A DNA stretch of 45,496 bases from CAZMFZ01 sp046152935 (GCA_046152935.1 JBJXGB010000194.1:1-45496), one strand, 5' to 3'; numbered from the stretch's first letter, positions 1 through 9,003 are shown. Program-made: numbers and translations. Notes: generated from the sequence alone by a model not told the origin.

Positions 1-558
1 GGATCCAAATTGGTAGAAGTACAACTGATAAGCCAAATGCAGAAAGAAAACGAAATTTCTATTGAAAATCTAAAAAAAGTAGAGGAAGAAAAGGCTGGTT
101 ATTCCTTTCCATTTTATGCCTGTTTGATTGATTTTCCACCTATTGAAAATCAATTTCAGCTGTTGTACAACTTTGGCATAATACTTCAAAATATTGATGA
201 CATATTGGATATTCATGAAGATATAGAAGAAAAAACAAAAACTGTAGCCAACACCTTGAAAATCAATGACTTTGAAAAGTATTTCAACATATTGGTACAT
301 GATTTTATCTTACTGCTCCAAAAAAATAAAGCTTCCGATCAAACCATCATCGTTTCATTGATATGCTTTGGTGTTGGATGGGTGCAGATTGAAAATTTGA
401 GAAACGCTTTGTCTAAAAAACACTTCCATTCATATTCGCAGTTGAGCAGGGATGAACTTGTTTGCGATATGAGAAAATATGTGAATCTAAAGTCGCATCT
501 GCAAATAGTGTCAGGAAAATTCAAACAAATCGCTTATAAAAAAGGCTTCAAAAACTGA
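1..558 (+). CDS. Class 1 isoprenoid (polyprenyl) synthase-like protein, 5' end missing
   Basis: The reading frame is open to the left edge, so the N-terminal part, including any first aspartate-rich motif, is outside the window. The first possible start inside (TTG at 10) is internal. The visible part has a KAG motif (K28-A-G30, counted from codon 10) followed about 33 residues later by DDILD (D63-D67). This is the arrangement of the KTG lysine and the second DDxxD motif that binds diphosphate-Mg in trans-isoprenyl diphosphate synthases. The rest is alpha-helical and poorly conserved, so the chain may be a divergent class 1 isoprenoid enzyme and not a standard GGPP synthase. The product would act in the cytosol on prenyl diphosphates. 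The stop codon lies inside a terminator hairpin. The fold is fairly sure, the substrate unknown. Confidence 0.55.
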   Translation, partial: GSKLVEVQLISQMQKENEISIENLKKVEEEKAGYSFPFYACLIDFPPIENQFQLLYNFGIILQNIDDILDIHEDIEEKTKTVANTLKINDFEKYFNILVHDFILLLQKNKASDQTIIVSLICFGVGWVQIENLRNALSKKHFHSYSQLSRDELVCDMRKYVNLKSHLQIVSGKFKQIAYKKGFKN

Positions 559-568
559 AGCCTTTTTT
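538..568. terminator. Bidirectional intrinsic terminator
   Basis: GGCTTC (544-549) pairs with GAAGCC (557-562) around a 7-nt loop. The stem is preceded by an A-run and followed by a run of six T, so it can end transcripts on both strands. It separates the isoprenoid synthase from the convergent small gene at 594-785 and includes the stop codon of the former. Confidence 0.8.
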
Positions 569-593
569 ATCAATATTTACAAAAAAAACAAGA

Positions 594-785
594 TTATTTT
601 GGAGCTACCTCTGTTTTTTTGTCTGTTGTTTTCGAGGCATCTGCAGTGCCCGATTTTTTCTTTGCACAACAAGCATCAGCACTTTTGGTACAAGCTTTCT
701 TGTCTTTTTCTTTATCTCCACCAGCAATCAACACTGCCGAACCTACGAAGGCTATCATTGCGACAGCTAAAACAATTTTTTTCAT
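594..785 (-). CDS. Small secreted Lys/Cys-rich protein, function unknown
   Basis: The 63-residue product starts at the ATG at 785. The frame is open further upstream, but that part has no homologous look. Residues 1-20 form a typical signal peptide (KK, then a hydrophobic AVAMIAFVGSAVLIA stretch). The mature part of about 40 residues is very hydrophilic, rich in Lys, Asp, Thr and Ala, and holds one single Cys and one Cys-Cys pair (ACTKSADACCAKK). It is probably periplasmic or exported. I recognise no family; similar short Lys/Cys proteins are common and mostly uncharacterised in Bacteroidetes. It shares the bidirectional terminator with the convergent upstream gene and is divergent from maf. 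Confidence 0.55.
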   Translation of the reverse strand: MKKIVLAVAMIAFVGSAVLIAGGDKEKDKKACTKSADACCAKKKSGTADASKTTDKKTEVAPK

Positions 786-854
786 ATTTGTAATGGTTAA
801 AATGATAATTTTAAGAATAATAATAAATATTTCTATCACAATATACAACAGAAA

Positions 855-870
855 TCGAACGAAAGTTCGA
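855..870. promoter_or_regulatory. Small perfect inverted repeat in a divergent intergenic region
   Basis: TCGAAC (855-860), loop GAAA, GTTCGA (865-870). It lies in the 132-bp gap between the small secreted-protein gene (minus) and maf (plus). It could be an operator or a GNRA-capped RNA hairpin in a leader. No T-run follows, so it is not a terminator. Confidence 0.3.
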
Positions 871-917
871 GGCAATTGTTAGTTTTAATAAATTTTTTTC
901 ATTTAGAGCATTTTTCA

Positions 918-1496
918 ATGATACAATTAGCATCGACCCTTCTACTAGCTTCTGGTTCGCCACGCAGAAAGGAAATATTGCAGCTCGCTGGTTTCGCATT
1001 TGAGGTGCAGACGAAAGATATTGATGAAGTTTATCCTCCCGAAATGGCGCTGGAGCAAGTGCCAGCCTATTTGGCTAAAGTGAAAGCCTCGGCTTTCGAG
1101 GCAGAAGCACGTCACAAAATAGTGCTTACCTCCGACACGGTTGTGATTGTCGAAAACAAAATATTTGGTAAGCCTGACAATGCCGACCATGCCTTTGAAA
1201 TGCTGAAAACAATTTCAGGCACGATGCACGAGGTTGTTTCTGGTGTTTGTATCAGATTTCAAAACAAGGAAGTTATCTTCAGCGACATTTCACGCGTTTA
1301 TTTTAAGAGTTTTACTGATAATGAGATAAATTACTATATCGAAAACTACAAGCCATTCGATAAAGCTGGTGCGTATGGCGTGCAGGAATGGATCGGAATG
1401 ATAGGAATCGAGAAAATTGAAGGATCTTTTTATAATGTAATGGGTCTTCCGATACACTTAGTTTATAAGGAATTGATGAATTTTAGGCTAAATTGA
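918..1496 (+). CDS. maf: Maf-family nucleotide pyrophosphatase
   Basis: The product is a 192-residue protein of the Maf/YhdE/YceF family, cytosolic house-cleaning enzymes that hydrolyse dTTP, UTP or modified nucleoside triphosphates to the monophosphates. The signature LLASGSPRRKEIL is at residues 8-20, followed by the conserved SDTVV (with the catalytic Asp), the GKP motif and HEVVSGV, all in the usual order. Length is normal for the family. I chose the ATG at 918, ten residues before the signature, over the upstream TTG at 876, which would add a non-homologous leader. Which nucleotides are cleaved cannot be read from the sequence. Confidence 0.92.
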   Translation: MIQLASTLLLASGSPRRKEILQLAGFAFEVQTKDIDEVYPPEMALEQVPAYLAKVKASAFEAEARHKIVLTSDTVVIVENKIFGKPDNADHAFEMLKTISGTMHEVVSGVCIRFQNKEVIFSDISRVYFKSFTDNEINYYIENYKPFDKAGAYGVQEWIGMIGIEKIEGSFYNVMGLPIHLVYKELMNFRLN

Positions 1497-1567
1497 AAAT
1501 AAGTTTGGTTTTTTGTGTGGTAGTGAGGTTGCTTGGATTTTATTTTTAGTTTTATAGGTCGAAAATC

Positions 1568-2659
1568 ATGTATTTCATCAGAATAGTTGCCATCGTAAGT
1601 TTTAGCTTTGCTACGCTTACTTGGGCTCAGAATAAGAAAACAACGATCTCTTTCAAATATTATACCCACGATTTTGGAGTAATAAGGGAAGATGGCGGCC
1701 TGCAGAATTACGAATTTGTATTTGAAAATATTGGCAATACTCCGTTGCAAATAAAAAATGTGCAAGCATCCTGTGGTTGCACAGTACCAGAATGGTCGAA
1801 AGAAGCAGTACCTGCTGGAAGCACTGGCAAAATAAAAGTAGAATTCAACCCAAATAATAAGCCAGGGCCATTTAATAAATCGCTCATTGTGTACACAAAT
1901 GCCACAAATGAGACAGTGATGCTTAACGTAACAGGCAAGGTAATACCTAAGCCCCGCAAACCGGCAGACGATTTTCCCGATTTAATTGGTAATTTAAGAA
2001 TGGTATCGAGGTATATGAACTTGGGCGACATGACGACCGAAAAACCGTTTACAAAATTTTTCAATATCTACAACCAATCCGACACTGCCATTTCAATTCT
2101 ATCTATTAATAGCAATTTACAGTTTGTCACTGTTAGTGTTTCATCAGCGATTTTATTGCCAAAATCGAAAAATAAAATCAGTATCGAATACGATCCAGCA
2201 AAAAAAAATGATTTTGGCTATGTACAAGATAAGATTGAACTCGTAACAAACGATAAATTAGTACCCATAAAAGCCATTTACATTACAGGTATTATATCTA
2301 AATATTTCCCAAATTATTCTCAAGAAGAGCTTAAAACTCAACCGAAAATTCAAATTGACAAATTAACCCACGATTTTGGATTGATAAAACAAGGCGATAA
2401 ACTCACCACTTTGTTCTCGATCACTAATTTGGGAAAAGATATGCTAGTTATTTACAAAGTAAAACCAAGTTGCGGGTGTACGATTACAAATTTGGAGAAA
2501 AAAATGATTTCAACTGGCGAATCGACCAAGCTTTCTATCACTTTCGATTCGCAGGGCAAAGAGGGTGTGCAAGAAAAGCACATCAATATATACACTAATG
2601 ACCCTACCAATTTCAACCCAGTTATTACGTTGAAGGCAAAAATTCAGAAAAACTTATAG
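1568..2659 (+). CDS. Secreted protein with two DUF1573 domains
   Basis: The product is 363 residues with a signal peptide (residues 1-20, ending TWA before QNKK). It has two copies of the DUF1573 immunoglobulin-like module typical of Bacteroidetes secreted proteins: one at about residues 30-125 (motif HDFGVI and C69-G-C71) and one at about 255-363 (HDFGLI and C302-G-C304). The region between them is probably a third, divergent beta-sandwich. The SCGCT motif in each copy is the family hallmark. The biochemical role of the domain is unknown; it is probably periplasmic or surface-exposed. It stands alone and converges with the OmpA gene. Confidence 0.85.
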   Translation: MYFIRIVAIVSFSFATLTWAQNKKTTISFKYYTHDFGVIREDGGLQNYEFVFENIGNTPLQIKNVQASCGCTVPEWSKEAVPAGSTGKIKVEFNPNNKPGPFNKSLIVYTNATNETVMLNVTGKVIPKPRKPADDFPDLIGNLRMVSRYMNLGDMTTEKPFTKFFNIYNQSDTAISILSINSNLQFVTVSVSSAILLPKSKNKISIEYDPAKKNDFGYVQDKIELVTNDKLVPIKAIYITGIISKYFPNYSQEELKTQPKIQIDKLTHDFGLIKQGDKLTTLFSITNLGKDMLVIYKVKPSCGCTITNLEKKMISTGESTKLSITFDSQGKEGVQEKHINIYTNDPTNFNPVITLKAKIQKNL

Positions 2660-2695
2660 TATTCAGGTTTCTAAAATTGGTACACGATAGTCCGC

Positions 2696-2748
2696 AATGA
2701 AAGATTGCTCAACGGTTCCCGCTGGGGAAAGTTAAGCAATCTTTCGTT
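2696..2748. terminator. Long hairpin between convergent genes
   Basis: An arm at 2696-2709 pairs with 2735-2748 (core GAAAGATTGCT / AGCAATCTTTC, 11 perfect pairs plus three with one G-U). The 25-nt loop holds a second small stem, TTCCC-GCTG-GGGAA. No clear T-run follows on either strand. It lies 37 nt after the DUF1573 gene and 37 nt before the end of the convergent OmpA gene, so it probably ends or stabilises both transcripts. Confidence 0.5.
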
Positions 2749-2784
2749 ATGAAAATGCTTAATCGATCGAGAAGGGGTTGTCTG

Positions 2785-4866
2785 TTAGTTTTTCTTTTTG
2801 ACCGAACTCGTTTTTTTCGTACTGTCTTTTTCGGTCACTATAAATTCCACTCTTCTGTTTTTAGCTCGTCCTTCGTCTGTGTCATTTTCAGCAATTGGTT
2901 TGTCTTTTCCGTAACCTTTTGTTTCAAATCTCAATCTGTTCAATCCCTTAGAAACCAAATAGTTTTTGATCGATTCGGCTCTTTGTTCAGATAGCACTTG
3001 GTTGTATTCTCTAGAACCTTTGGCATCGGTATGCCCTTCGATTCTAAATTTGGCACTCAATTGCTGTTTCATCAAAGCTGCAATTTTATCCATCGATTCA
3101 TAAGATTCTTCGCGAATATTAGCCGATTTGAATTCGAAGAAAATATTATCGAAACTTAGCACTTTTGCAGAGTCGAGAAAAGAAGTAAACGGAAAGTCTT
3201 TCGTAAGTTCAACCCGAGCATTGGTATCGATTAAAGTTAGCTTTTCGTCTATTTTAAAGTGCGCAAAAGCTTCTGCTTGTACTTTATAGGTTTTACCAAA
3301 CTCCAGCGAAAGCACATATTTACCAGATTTTGGATTTGAGGCACAAAATGCAATCGTTTCATCCTTCTCATTTTTTATAGTAACAGTACCACGCAAGGGC
3401 AGCTTAAATTCCGATTCGTATAGCGTACCCGACATCAACACTCTTGGTATTTGGTGCAACATTTTTGGCAAATCGACTCTAAAAATATCCATGTGGTGTA
3501 AGTCGGCATCGAACGGAGCAGAATTGAAATAGGCATGATCGCCTTGGCTTGCCATCACAAAACCTTTGTCATCTGATTTGGTATTGATAAATGGCCCCAA
3601 GTTTTCGGGCTTGCTCCATTTCCCCCAAGTATCATCCAGCCTTTGCGACATAAAAATGTCATGTCCACCATATCCAATAAGTCCTTTAGAGCTGAAATAC
3701 AAAGTCTTGCCATCATTGGCTAGGTATGGATAATCTTCTGAAAACAAGGTATTTATGTCCAATCCTAAGTTTTGCGGCTCCGACCATTTTCTATATACCT
3801 TATTATAAAGCGACACATATAAATCCAAATCGCCCACGCTATTTTCATCTTGCAAAGCCATCAACATCACATCCCCTTTGGGCCCCATAAAAAAATTGGC
3901 GTGTTCGTTGGTGTTTTTATAGTTTGGAATATCGATCGTAACAGGTTTGCCCCATTTGCCATCGTCCGTTCTGGTAGAAATCGAAACCCCTTCGCCAGCA
4001 TCTGTGCCATCCTCATTGTACCGATTGCCAATTACCAAAGTATTTCCATCAGGGCTTATCGATGCCACAAAATTGTGTCCCTTATTATTAAGTGGAAGCC
4101 CAATATTTTTTGCCTCCGACCATTTGCCAGCTGAGTCAATTTCTGAATACCAAATATCTTGATCGGCCGCATCTTTACATTCCTTTACAAAATAAAGTGT
4201 TTTGCCATCTGGGGCAATCTTGGGAGCAAATTCAAAGCAATCCTCACTATTTATTTCTGCACCAATTACTTCTTTTTTGTGCTCATGCGTCACGTCTTCT
4301 ATCAAATCGGGCTCAATTACATACAATTTTGGAGCATTGAGAATGCCGATTCCTTTGATGATGTTCCATTCGTTTACCTTGCTGTGGTTTAGTACTATTT
4401 TTACGCCATACACAGTCGTGGAAGGAATAAAAGTGGCAAAGGATCTGAATTTTGGTTTAGATTCAGGCTTGTCTAACTTATACACAATCTTTTCTTTATT
4501 GTCTTTTTGTATGATATAGATGGCTTCGATAGTTCCGACATTAAATATACCACCTATTACAATTTGGTTGGCAATCGTGGGGGCAGCAAACCCAACTGTA
4601 AGTGTGTTTTTTTTATTTGTTTTGGCATAATTTAATATGTAACCTTCCGAATATGGATCGTGTTTGGCATCTAAGCCAGTTTCGGGGTAAATAGTGGGTG
4701 CTCCAAGAACCAATTCGGCAAAATTGTTCTCAAATTGAAAATTGTCTGTAAATTCAAATAATTTATTAGCCCACACCACTTTTTGTGCGTTGGTCTTATT
4801 TGCGAAAATTATTAGAAGTAATAAAAATGAAAATTTGAGAAACAAATCTTGTACTGTATTCTTCAT
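2785..4866 (-). CDS. Outer-membrane PD40-repeat / OmpA C-terminal domain protein
   Basis: The product is 693 residues with a signal peptide (residues 1-27, ending TNA before QKVV). After an N-terminal beta-rich domain (about 30-190) comes a PD40/WD40-like propeller at about 210-470 with repeated 'PDGKTLYF' and 'DIWYSE/DIFMSQ' motifs. A carboxypeptidase-like beta-sandwich (about 480-560) follows, then an OmpA C-terminal peptidoglycan-binding domain at about 575-680, with FEFKSANI, the EGHTDAKGSREYN core, LSEQRA and the NRRVEF end. This order is common in Bacteroidetes cell-envelope proteins and in components near gliding/type IX secretion genes. No such genes are nearby, so an envelope-anchoring role is the safe reading. 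The tail is Lys-rich. Confidence 0.85.
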   Translation of the reverse strand: MKNTVQDLFLKFSFLLLLIIFANKTNAQKVVWANKLFEFTDNFQFENNFAELVLGAPTIYPETGLDAKHDPYSEGYILNYAKTNKKNTLTVGFAAPTIANQIVIGGIFNVGTIEAIYIIQKDNKEKIVYKLDKPESKPKFRSFATFIPSTTVYGVKIVLNHSKVNEWNIIKGIGILNAPKLYVIEPDLIEDVTHEHKKEVIGAEINSEDCFEFAPKIAPDGKTLYFVKECKDAADQDIWYSEIDSAGKWSEAKNIGLPLNNKGHNFVASISPDGNTLVIGNRYNEDGTDAGEGVSISTRTDDGKWGKPVTIDIPNYKNTNEHANFFMGPKGDVMLMALQDENSVGDLDLYVSLYNKVYRKWSEPQNLGLDINTLFSEDYPYLANDGKTLYFSSKGLIGYGGHDIFMSQRLDDTWGKWSKPENLGPFINTKSDDKGFVMASQGDHAYFNSAPFDADLHHMDIFRVDLPKMLHQIPRVLMSGTLYESEFKLPLRGTVTIKNEKDETIAFCASNPKSGKYVLSLEFGKTYKVQAEAFAHFKIDEKLTLIDTNARVELTKDFPFTSFLDSAKVLSFDNIFFEFKSANIREESYESMDKIAALMKQQLSAKFRIEGHTDAKGSREYNQVLSEQRAESIKNYLVSKGLNRLRFETKGYGKDKPIAENDTDEGRAKNRRVEFIVTEKDSTKKTSSVKKKN

Positions 4867-4956
4867 AGAGTATTAGGAGTTAAGTTGGTGGTATTTATAT
4901 CTCAAAAATACGAAGTAAGATAAGATAATCAAACTAATAATTGCCTTATTAGCAAT

Positions 4957-6018
4957 ATGCCAATTGAATTAAAATTTATATCCACAAAAGTAGAGACAGA
5001 AAAAAACATACGCACGTTTTGCCACGCCTATAAAAAAGGGTTTGAAAAGTATGAATTGAAAACATCTGGCTCAACTGGATTGCCGAAGTCGATATTTTTT
5101 TCAAAAATTCAAATGCAAAATTCTGCTTTGTCGACCATTGAAAGATTGAAGTTGGTTGAGGGTAGCATCGCACTTATCTGCTTGAATACCAATTACATAG
5201 CTGGAAAAATGATGTTGGTAAGATGTATAGAAGCCAACATGAAAGCAGTGGTGGTTGAGCCTTCTGCTTATCCTTTCGATGACCTTCCTGATAAGATCAA
5301 AATTGATTTTGCAGCTTTTGTTCCTTTACAACTAACAAAAATTTTGGAAAGAAATAGTAAAAAAGATATTGAAATACTCAACCAAATAAAAACCATCATT
5401 GTCGGGGGAGAGCAAATAAGTAACAGCCTCCTCAACCAGCTCAAAAACTTAAAAGCAGATGTTTTTCATACTTTTGGCATGACAGAGACGATTTCGCATT
5501 TTGCTTTGAAGCATATTTCGGCCAATAAAGCGTATTTTGAATTGCTAAATGGTGTTGAAATTGGCGTAAATGGAAATAATTGTTTGAAGGTAAGGTCGAA
5601 TGTTACCAATAATATTTGGATTCAATCAAATGATATTGTACAACTCATCTTTGAAGGTAATAAAGTGGCTGGTTTTGAATGGATTGGCAGAATTGACAAT
5701 GTAATCAACAGTGGTGGTGTAAAAATAAATGTGGAAACAGTTGAAAATCTTGTGCAAAATGTGTTCTTTAATATGAATTTCACGGGTAATTTCTTTGTCT
5801 ATAAAAAACCAGATCCAACGTTCACCGAAAAAGTAGTGTTGTTTATAGAAGGTAAGAATTTAGGTGAAAATTTTACAAAAGAGCTAATGGAGATGATAAA
5901 AAATGCAGCGGAAAATAAATACTGGGTGCCGAAAGAGATCATGTTCATCAACACATTTACTTTCACAAATTCAGGAAAAATTGATCGAATAAAAACGAGC
6001 GAAAACGCATCAAGCTAG
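4957..6018 (+). CDS. menE: o-Succinylbenzoate-CoA ligase (short Bacteroidetes form)
   Basis: The product is 353 residues of the AMP-forming acyl-CoA synthetase superfamily. The ATP-binding loop TSGSTGLPKS lies unusually near the N-terminus (residues 36-45). This is typical of the shortened MenE of Bacteroidetes, which lacks most of the usual N-terminal domain. Further motifs are the adenine-binding FGMTET, a WIGRIDNVINSGGVKI hinge and a C-terminal catalytic lysine region (NSGKIDR). MenE activates o-succinylbenzoate to its CoA ester in menaquinone synthesis. No other men gene is visible here. Its last 9 nt overlap the convergent response-regulator gene. The 90-bp gap before it also holds the divergent start of the OmpA gene. 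Confidence 0.85.
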   Translation: MPIELKFISTKVETEKNIRTFCHAYKKGFEKYELKTSGSTGLPKSIFFSKIQMQNSALSTIERLKLVEGSIALICLNTNYIAGKMMLVRCIEANMKAVVVEPSAYPFDDLPDKIKIDFAAFVPLQLTKILERNSKKDIEILNQIKTIIVGGEQISNSLLNQLKNLKADVFHTFGMTETISHFALKHISANKAYFELLNGVEIGVNGNNCLKVRSNVTNNIWIQSNDIVQLIFEGNKVAGFEWIGRIDNVINSGGVKINVETVENLVQNVFFNMNFTGNFFVYKKPDPTFTEKVVLFIEGKNLGENFTKELMEMIKNAAENKYWVPKEIMFINTFTFTNSGKIDRIKTSENASS

Positions 6019-6654
6019 GTTTTCTTTGAGAGATAATTTTACCAGTTCGATGGCATTTTTTACGCCCAATTTTTTCATTATATGTGCCCTGTGATTATCT
6101 ACAGTTCGGGTACTTAGGGTCAGTTTTTCAGCAATTTCACGGCTATTGAGCCCGTTGACAATGTTTTTTAATACCAGCTTTTCTTTTTTTGATATTTTGT
6201 ATCCTTCAGACTTTGTGAAGTCTTCCTTATTGGAATTTTGCAATAAACTTTCTAAAAGGATATTTGAAATTTCTGGATTGAAATATTTTTCGCCATTAGC
6301 AACCGATCGCAACGCGTTCAACATCTCTACTTTTGTAGTATCTTTCAAAATATAGCCAAATGCACCACTTTTTACCGATTTCACTATATAGTCTTCATTA
6401 TTGTGCATCGAAAATATCAATGAACGAACCGTTTTGTGGTTTTTTTGGATGAGTTCGGCAGTTTCAATTCCGTTCATTTTAGGCATTGAAATATCAAGCA
6501 GCACCACATTCGGGTTCAAAAGTTTGATCTTTTCAATTGCTTCAAAGCCATCGGCAGCCTCTCCTACTATTTCAATATCAGGTTCGTTTTCCAACAACGT
6601 GCTTACGCCTTTTCGAACTACCTGGTGGTCGTCAACGATTAGAAGTTTTATCAT
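6010..6654 (-). CDS. NarL/FixJ-type response regulator
   Basis: The product is 214 residues: a receiver domain (1-120) with the acidic pair D8-D9, phospho-acceptor D54 in VVLLDISMPK, and the conserved Lys in YILKD; a linker; and a LuxR-type HTH (about 150-210) with LNSREIAEKLTLSTRTVDNH. It is a DNA-binding transcription factor controlled by a histidine kinase, but no kinase gene is in the window, so it is an orphan here. It converges with menE, overlapping its end by 9 nt, so mutual antisense is possible. The upstream 299-bp gap (6655-6953) holds its promoter and no further gene that I can see. Confidence 0.93.
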   Translation of the reverse strand: MIKLLIVDDHQVVRKGVSTLLENEPDIEIVGEAADGFEAIEKIKLLNPNVVLLDISMPKMNGIETAELIQKNHKTVRSLIFSMHNNEDYIVKSVKSGAFGYILKDTTKVEMLNALRSVANGEKYFNPEISNILLESLLQNSNKEDFTKSEGYKISKKEKLVLKNIVNGLNSREIAEKLTLSTRTVDNHRAHIMKKLGVKNAIELVKLSLKENLA

Positions 6655-6728
6655 CTTTGCCTATTATTCAATCTGTATGTAATCTACTAAATTTTTGGAA
6701 TGATAGTTTCAAAATGCAGTAGTTTTTG

Positions 6729-6748
6729 CAAATTTAGATGCAAAGTTA
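6729..6748 (-). promoter_or_regulatory. Candidate -7 elements for the response-regulator gene
   Basis: On the minus strand two TAnnTTTG elements occur in tandem: TAACTTTG (6748-6741) and TAAATTTG (6736-6729). This is the Bacteroidetes sigma-ABfr -7 consensus. No good -33 TTTG lies at the usual distance, so support is partial. Either would give a leader of roughly 70-85 nt. Confidence 0.3.
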
Positions 6749-6953
6749 CAATAGATCCCTACTATTTTGCCAGCTTTGTGCAAAATTCAATAGGAAAATC
6801 CCTGTATTATGGTTTTTATTTTTTCGATTGAAAGATTTTAAAAGTAAAGAATAAGATCAATTTTGAATTTACTTTTTGCAAAAAAGGGGTTTCAAAACTT
6901 ATTAGTAATTTTAAAGCACATTGAATTATATTGCGGTGCAATATCACTCGTTA

Positions 6954-7577
6954 ATGAACAAAATATTATATTTTCTTTCTAAAGTTATCTCCTATATTTT
7001 ACATCCCATCATCATTCCCACCATTATCGTTATGATATTGGCCGTGTGTTCACCTTCTTTGTTGCTGCCCATACAGACGGAATTTTTAGTTTATTTTGTC
7101 ATTTTTATTTTTGCCACTACTTGGGCGATTCCCGCTTTAGTAATATACGGCTTACATTTGATGGATATTATCAAAAATTTGGAGCTCGATGAGCCTAAAG
7201 AGAGAATTGTAGGGATTTTAGCAACTACAATTGTTTACGGAATTGTAGCCTATATTTTGTTCTATAATTTTAGAGCAAATCTGCAAATAATGCAGATTTT
7301 TTCTATTTCGGTTTTGAGCCAAATCTGTTCGATTGTTATTACCTATTTTTGGAAAATAAGCTTGCACACTATTGGCATTTGGGGTTTGGTAGGCTATTTG
7401 TCAGGGCTTATTTATATACACAATGCCAAAGAACTGATCTTGCCGGTATTGGCAATGATCTTACTTTCGGGCTTACTACTTTCAGCGAGATTATATTTGC
7501 AAAAACATACCATTGAGCAAATATTGGCTGGCATAATGCTAAGTTCTTCAATCTCAGTAGCTGTATTTTGCTTTTGA
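6954..7577 (+). CDS. PAP2-like integral membrane protein
   Basis: The product is 207 residues with about six hydrophobic segments. Two short polar motifs resemble the degenerate phosphatidic-acid-phosphatase signature: WKISLHTIGIWG in the middle and ARLYLQKHTIEQILAG near the C-terminus (compare SRX5HX3D of PAP2, here with Ala for Ser and Gln for Asp). The catalytic His is kept but other key residues are altered, so activity is uncertain. PAP2 enzymes dephosphorylate lipid phosphates such as undecaprenyl diphosphate at the membrane. I chose ATG 6954 because MNKILYFLSKVI begins the first helix; the TTG at 6921 would add an unlikely leader. It ends 10 bp from the convergent Lrp gene. Confidence 0.6.
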   Translation: MNKILYFLSKVISYILHPIIIPTIIVMILAVCSPSLLLPIQTEFLVYFVIFIFATTWAIPALVIYGLHLMDIIKNLELDEPKERIVGILATTIVYGIVAYILFYNFRANLQIMQIFSISVLSQICSIVITYFWKISLHTIGIWGLVGYLSGLIYIHNAKELILPVLAMILLSGLLLSARLYLQKHTIEQILAGIMLSSSISVAVFCF

Positions 7578-7587
7578 GACTAACGGG

Positions 7588-8061
7588 CTATTTTATTTTT
7601 ATTACCGCGTTCTCTTTATATCCAGCCAACACAATCATGCTGCTCATATTGCCAATTTCTTCAATTTGGGTAAGCTTTTCAAGAATCAATTTATGATACG
7701 TGGGAATATCTTCTACCAATATTTTTACTAAAAAATCGCCATTGCCTGTAATGTGAAAACACTCAATGACTTCATCCAATGCCGTTATTTTCTTTACAAA
7801 CTGGTCTATTTGACCAATCTTGTGGCTCGATAGCGAAATAAGCACAAAAGTAGTAACACCCAGTCCCAAAGCGTTGGCATCAATTCGTGCATGGTAGCTT
7901 TTTACCAAACCAGCATTTTCAATTTTCTTCACTCGTTCAAGTGTGGGGGCAGGTGAAAGCCCTATTTCTTTGGCCAACTGTGTGTTTGTGATATTTCCAT
8001 CTTTTTGCAGTATTTCTAGTATATTTTTATCAATACTGTCTAACTTTAACGGGCTGCTCAT
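7588..8061 (-). CDS. Lrp/AsnC-family transcriptional regulator
   Basis: The product is 157 residues. The N-terminal HTH (about 8-55) reads LDSIDKNILEILQKDGNITNTQLAKEIGLSPAPTLERVKKIE, the classical AsnC-type helix-turn-helix. The C-terminal RAM (ligand-binding) domain spans about 65-150, with a GNGDF motif near residue 108. Members form octamers and respond to amino acids. The divergent gene 52 bp away encodes a UbiA prenyltransferase, but nothing shows that it is the target. Family assignment is firm; effector and regulon are unknown. Confidence 0.93.
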   Translation of the reverse strand: MSSPLKLDSIDKNILEILQKDGNITNTQLAKEIGLSPAPTLERVKKIENAGLVKSYHARIDANALGLGVTTFVLISLSSHKIGQIDQFVKKITALDEVIECFHITGNGDFLVKILVEDIPTYHKLILEKLTQIEEIGNMSSMIVLAGYKENAVIKIK

Positions 8062-8112
8062 TTTTTTAATAGGTATCAGTTTAAATTAGAATCAAAATTA
8101 AAATAAAATTTT

Positions 8113-9003
8113 GTGAAAACTCATATTGATAAAATAAAATATTTTTTCAATGTTATTTTTGTAACTGCATTCCTAAAATTAATCAGGATTCGCAATCTCT
8201 TTATTTTAGTATTTATGGAATATTTCGCCCGCATTTTTCTCATTGGCGACAAATCCAACTGGCGACAAATCATTCTAGAGCCCGAAATTTTCTATTTGAG
8301 TGCAGCCACTGTGTTTATTGCCGCTGGAGGCTATATTATCAATGATTATTACGACATAAAAATTGATATGATAAACAAGCCAAATAGGGTGATACTCAAT
8401 AAATATATCAGCAGACGAGCAGGTATTTTCTTACATATTATGCTCAATGTTGCTGCCATAGTTTTGTGTGTTTGGAAACTTACCATAAATGTCGCCATTT
8501 TTATGACATTGTGTGGTTTCTTACTTTGGTGGTATTCAAATTCTCTCAAAAGAGTGGCATTGTGGGGAAATTTGGCAATCTCGTTTCTGGCATTTTCATC
8601 ACTTTCACTACTAGCACTTTTTTACCAAGTAAGGGTAAATGCCATCTTGTTTTTTTCTTTTTTTGCATTTTTTACCACGCTTATTCGTGAAATAATAAAA
8701 GACATGGAAGACACGAGAGGAGATGAGGCATTTGGCTGCAAAACTCTACCAATTGTTTACGGAATCAGCAGGACGAAAAATATTGTTTATGTTATAATAT
8801 TTCTTACTCTGTCGGTACTTACATTTTCAATTTTTGTCATTAATGCCAATCTCTATATTTTTCTGGCGTTTTTTTCTTTTTTGCCATGCCTATATTTGAT
8901 CGTGCTAATAAAGAATGCAGATAAAGCAACCGATTTTTCAACAGTAAGCAATTATACAAAATGGATGATGGTCATCGGGATTTTTGGAATGGTTTGGGTT
9001 TGA
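8113..9003 (+). CDS. UbiA-family prenyltransferase (geranylgeranylglyceryl-phosphate transferase type)
   Basis: The product is 296 residues with 8-9 transmembrane helices. Both aspartate-rich prenyl-diphosphate/Mg sites are present: NDYYDIKIDMINKP (NDxxDxxxD) and REIIKDMEDTRGDEAFG (DxxDxxxDE). The second is of the type found in (di)geranylgeranylglyceryl-phosphate synthases and in the homologous Bacteroidetes proteins, more than in MenA or UbiA proper. The reaction would transfer an isoprenyl chain to a polar acceptor at the membrane. Start is GTG at 8113. purN follows after 25 bp, probably in the same transcript. The acceptor is uncertain; a MenA role is the main alternative, given menE about 2 kb upstream. 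Confidence 0.8.
   Translation: MKTHIDKIKYFFNVIFVTAFLKLIRIRNLFILVFMEYFARIFLIGDKSNWRQIILEPEIFYLSAATVFIAAGGYIINDYYDIKIDMINKPNRVILNKYISRRAGIFLHIMLNVAAIVLCVWKLTINVAIFMTLCGFLLWWYSNSLKRVALWGNLAISFLAFSSLSLLALFYQVRVNAILFFSFFAFFTTLIREIIKDMEDTRGDEAFGCKTLPIVYGISRTKNIVYVIIFLTLSVLTFSIFVINANLYIFLAFFSFLPCLYLIVLIKNADKATDFSTVSNYTKWMMVIGIFGMVWV

Noticed and set aside
619..882. 87-codon plus-strand ORF antisense to the small secreted-protein gene
   Set aside because: The complementary frame has a clean signal peptide and start, and this one is its mirror image with an AT-rich tail.
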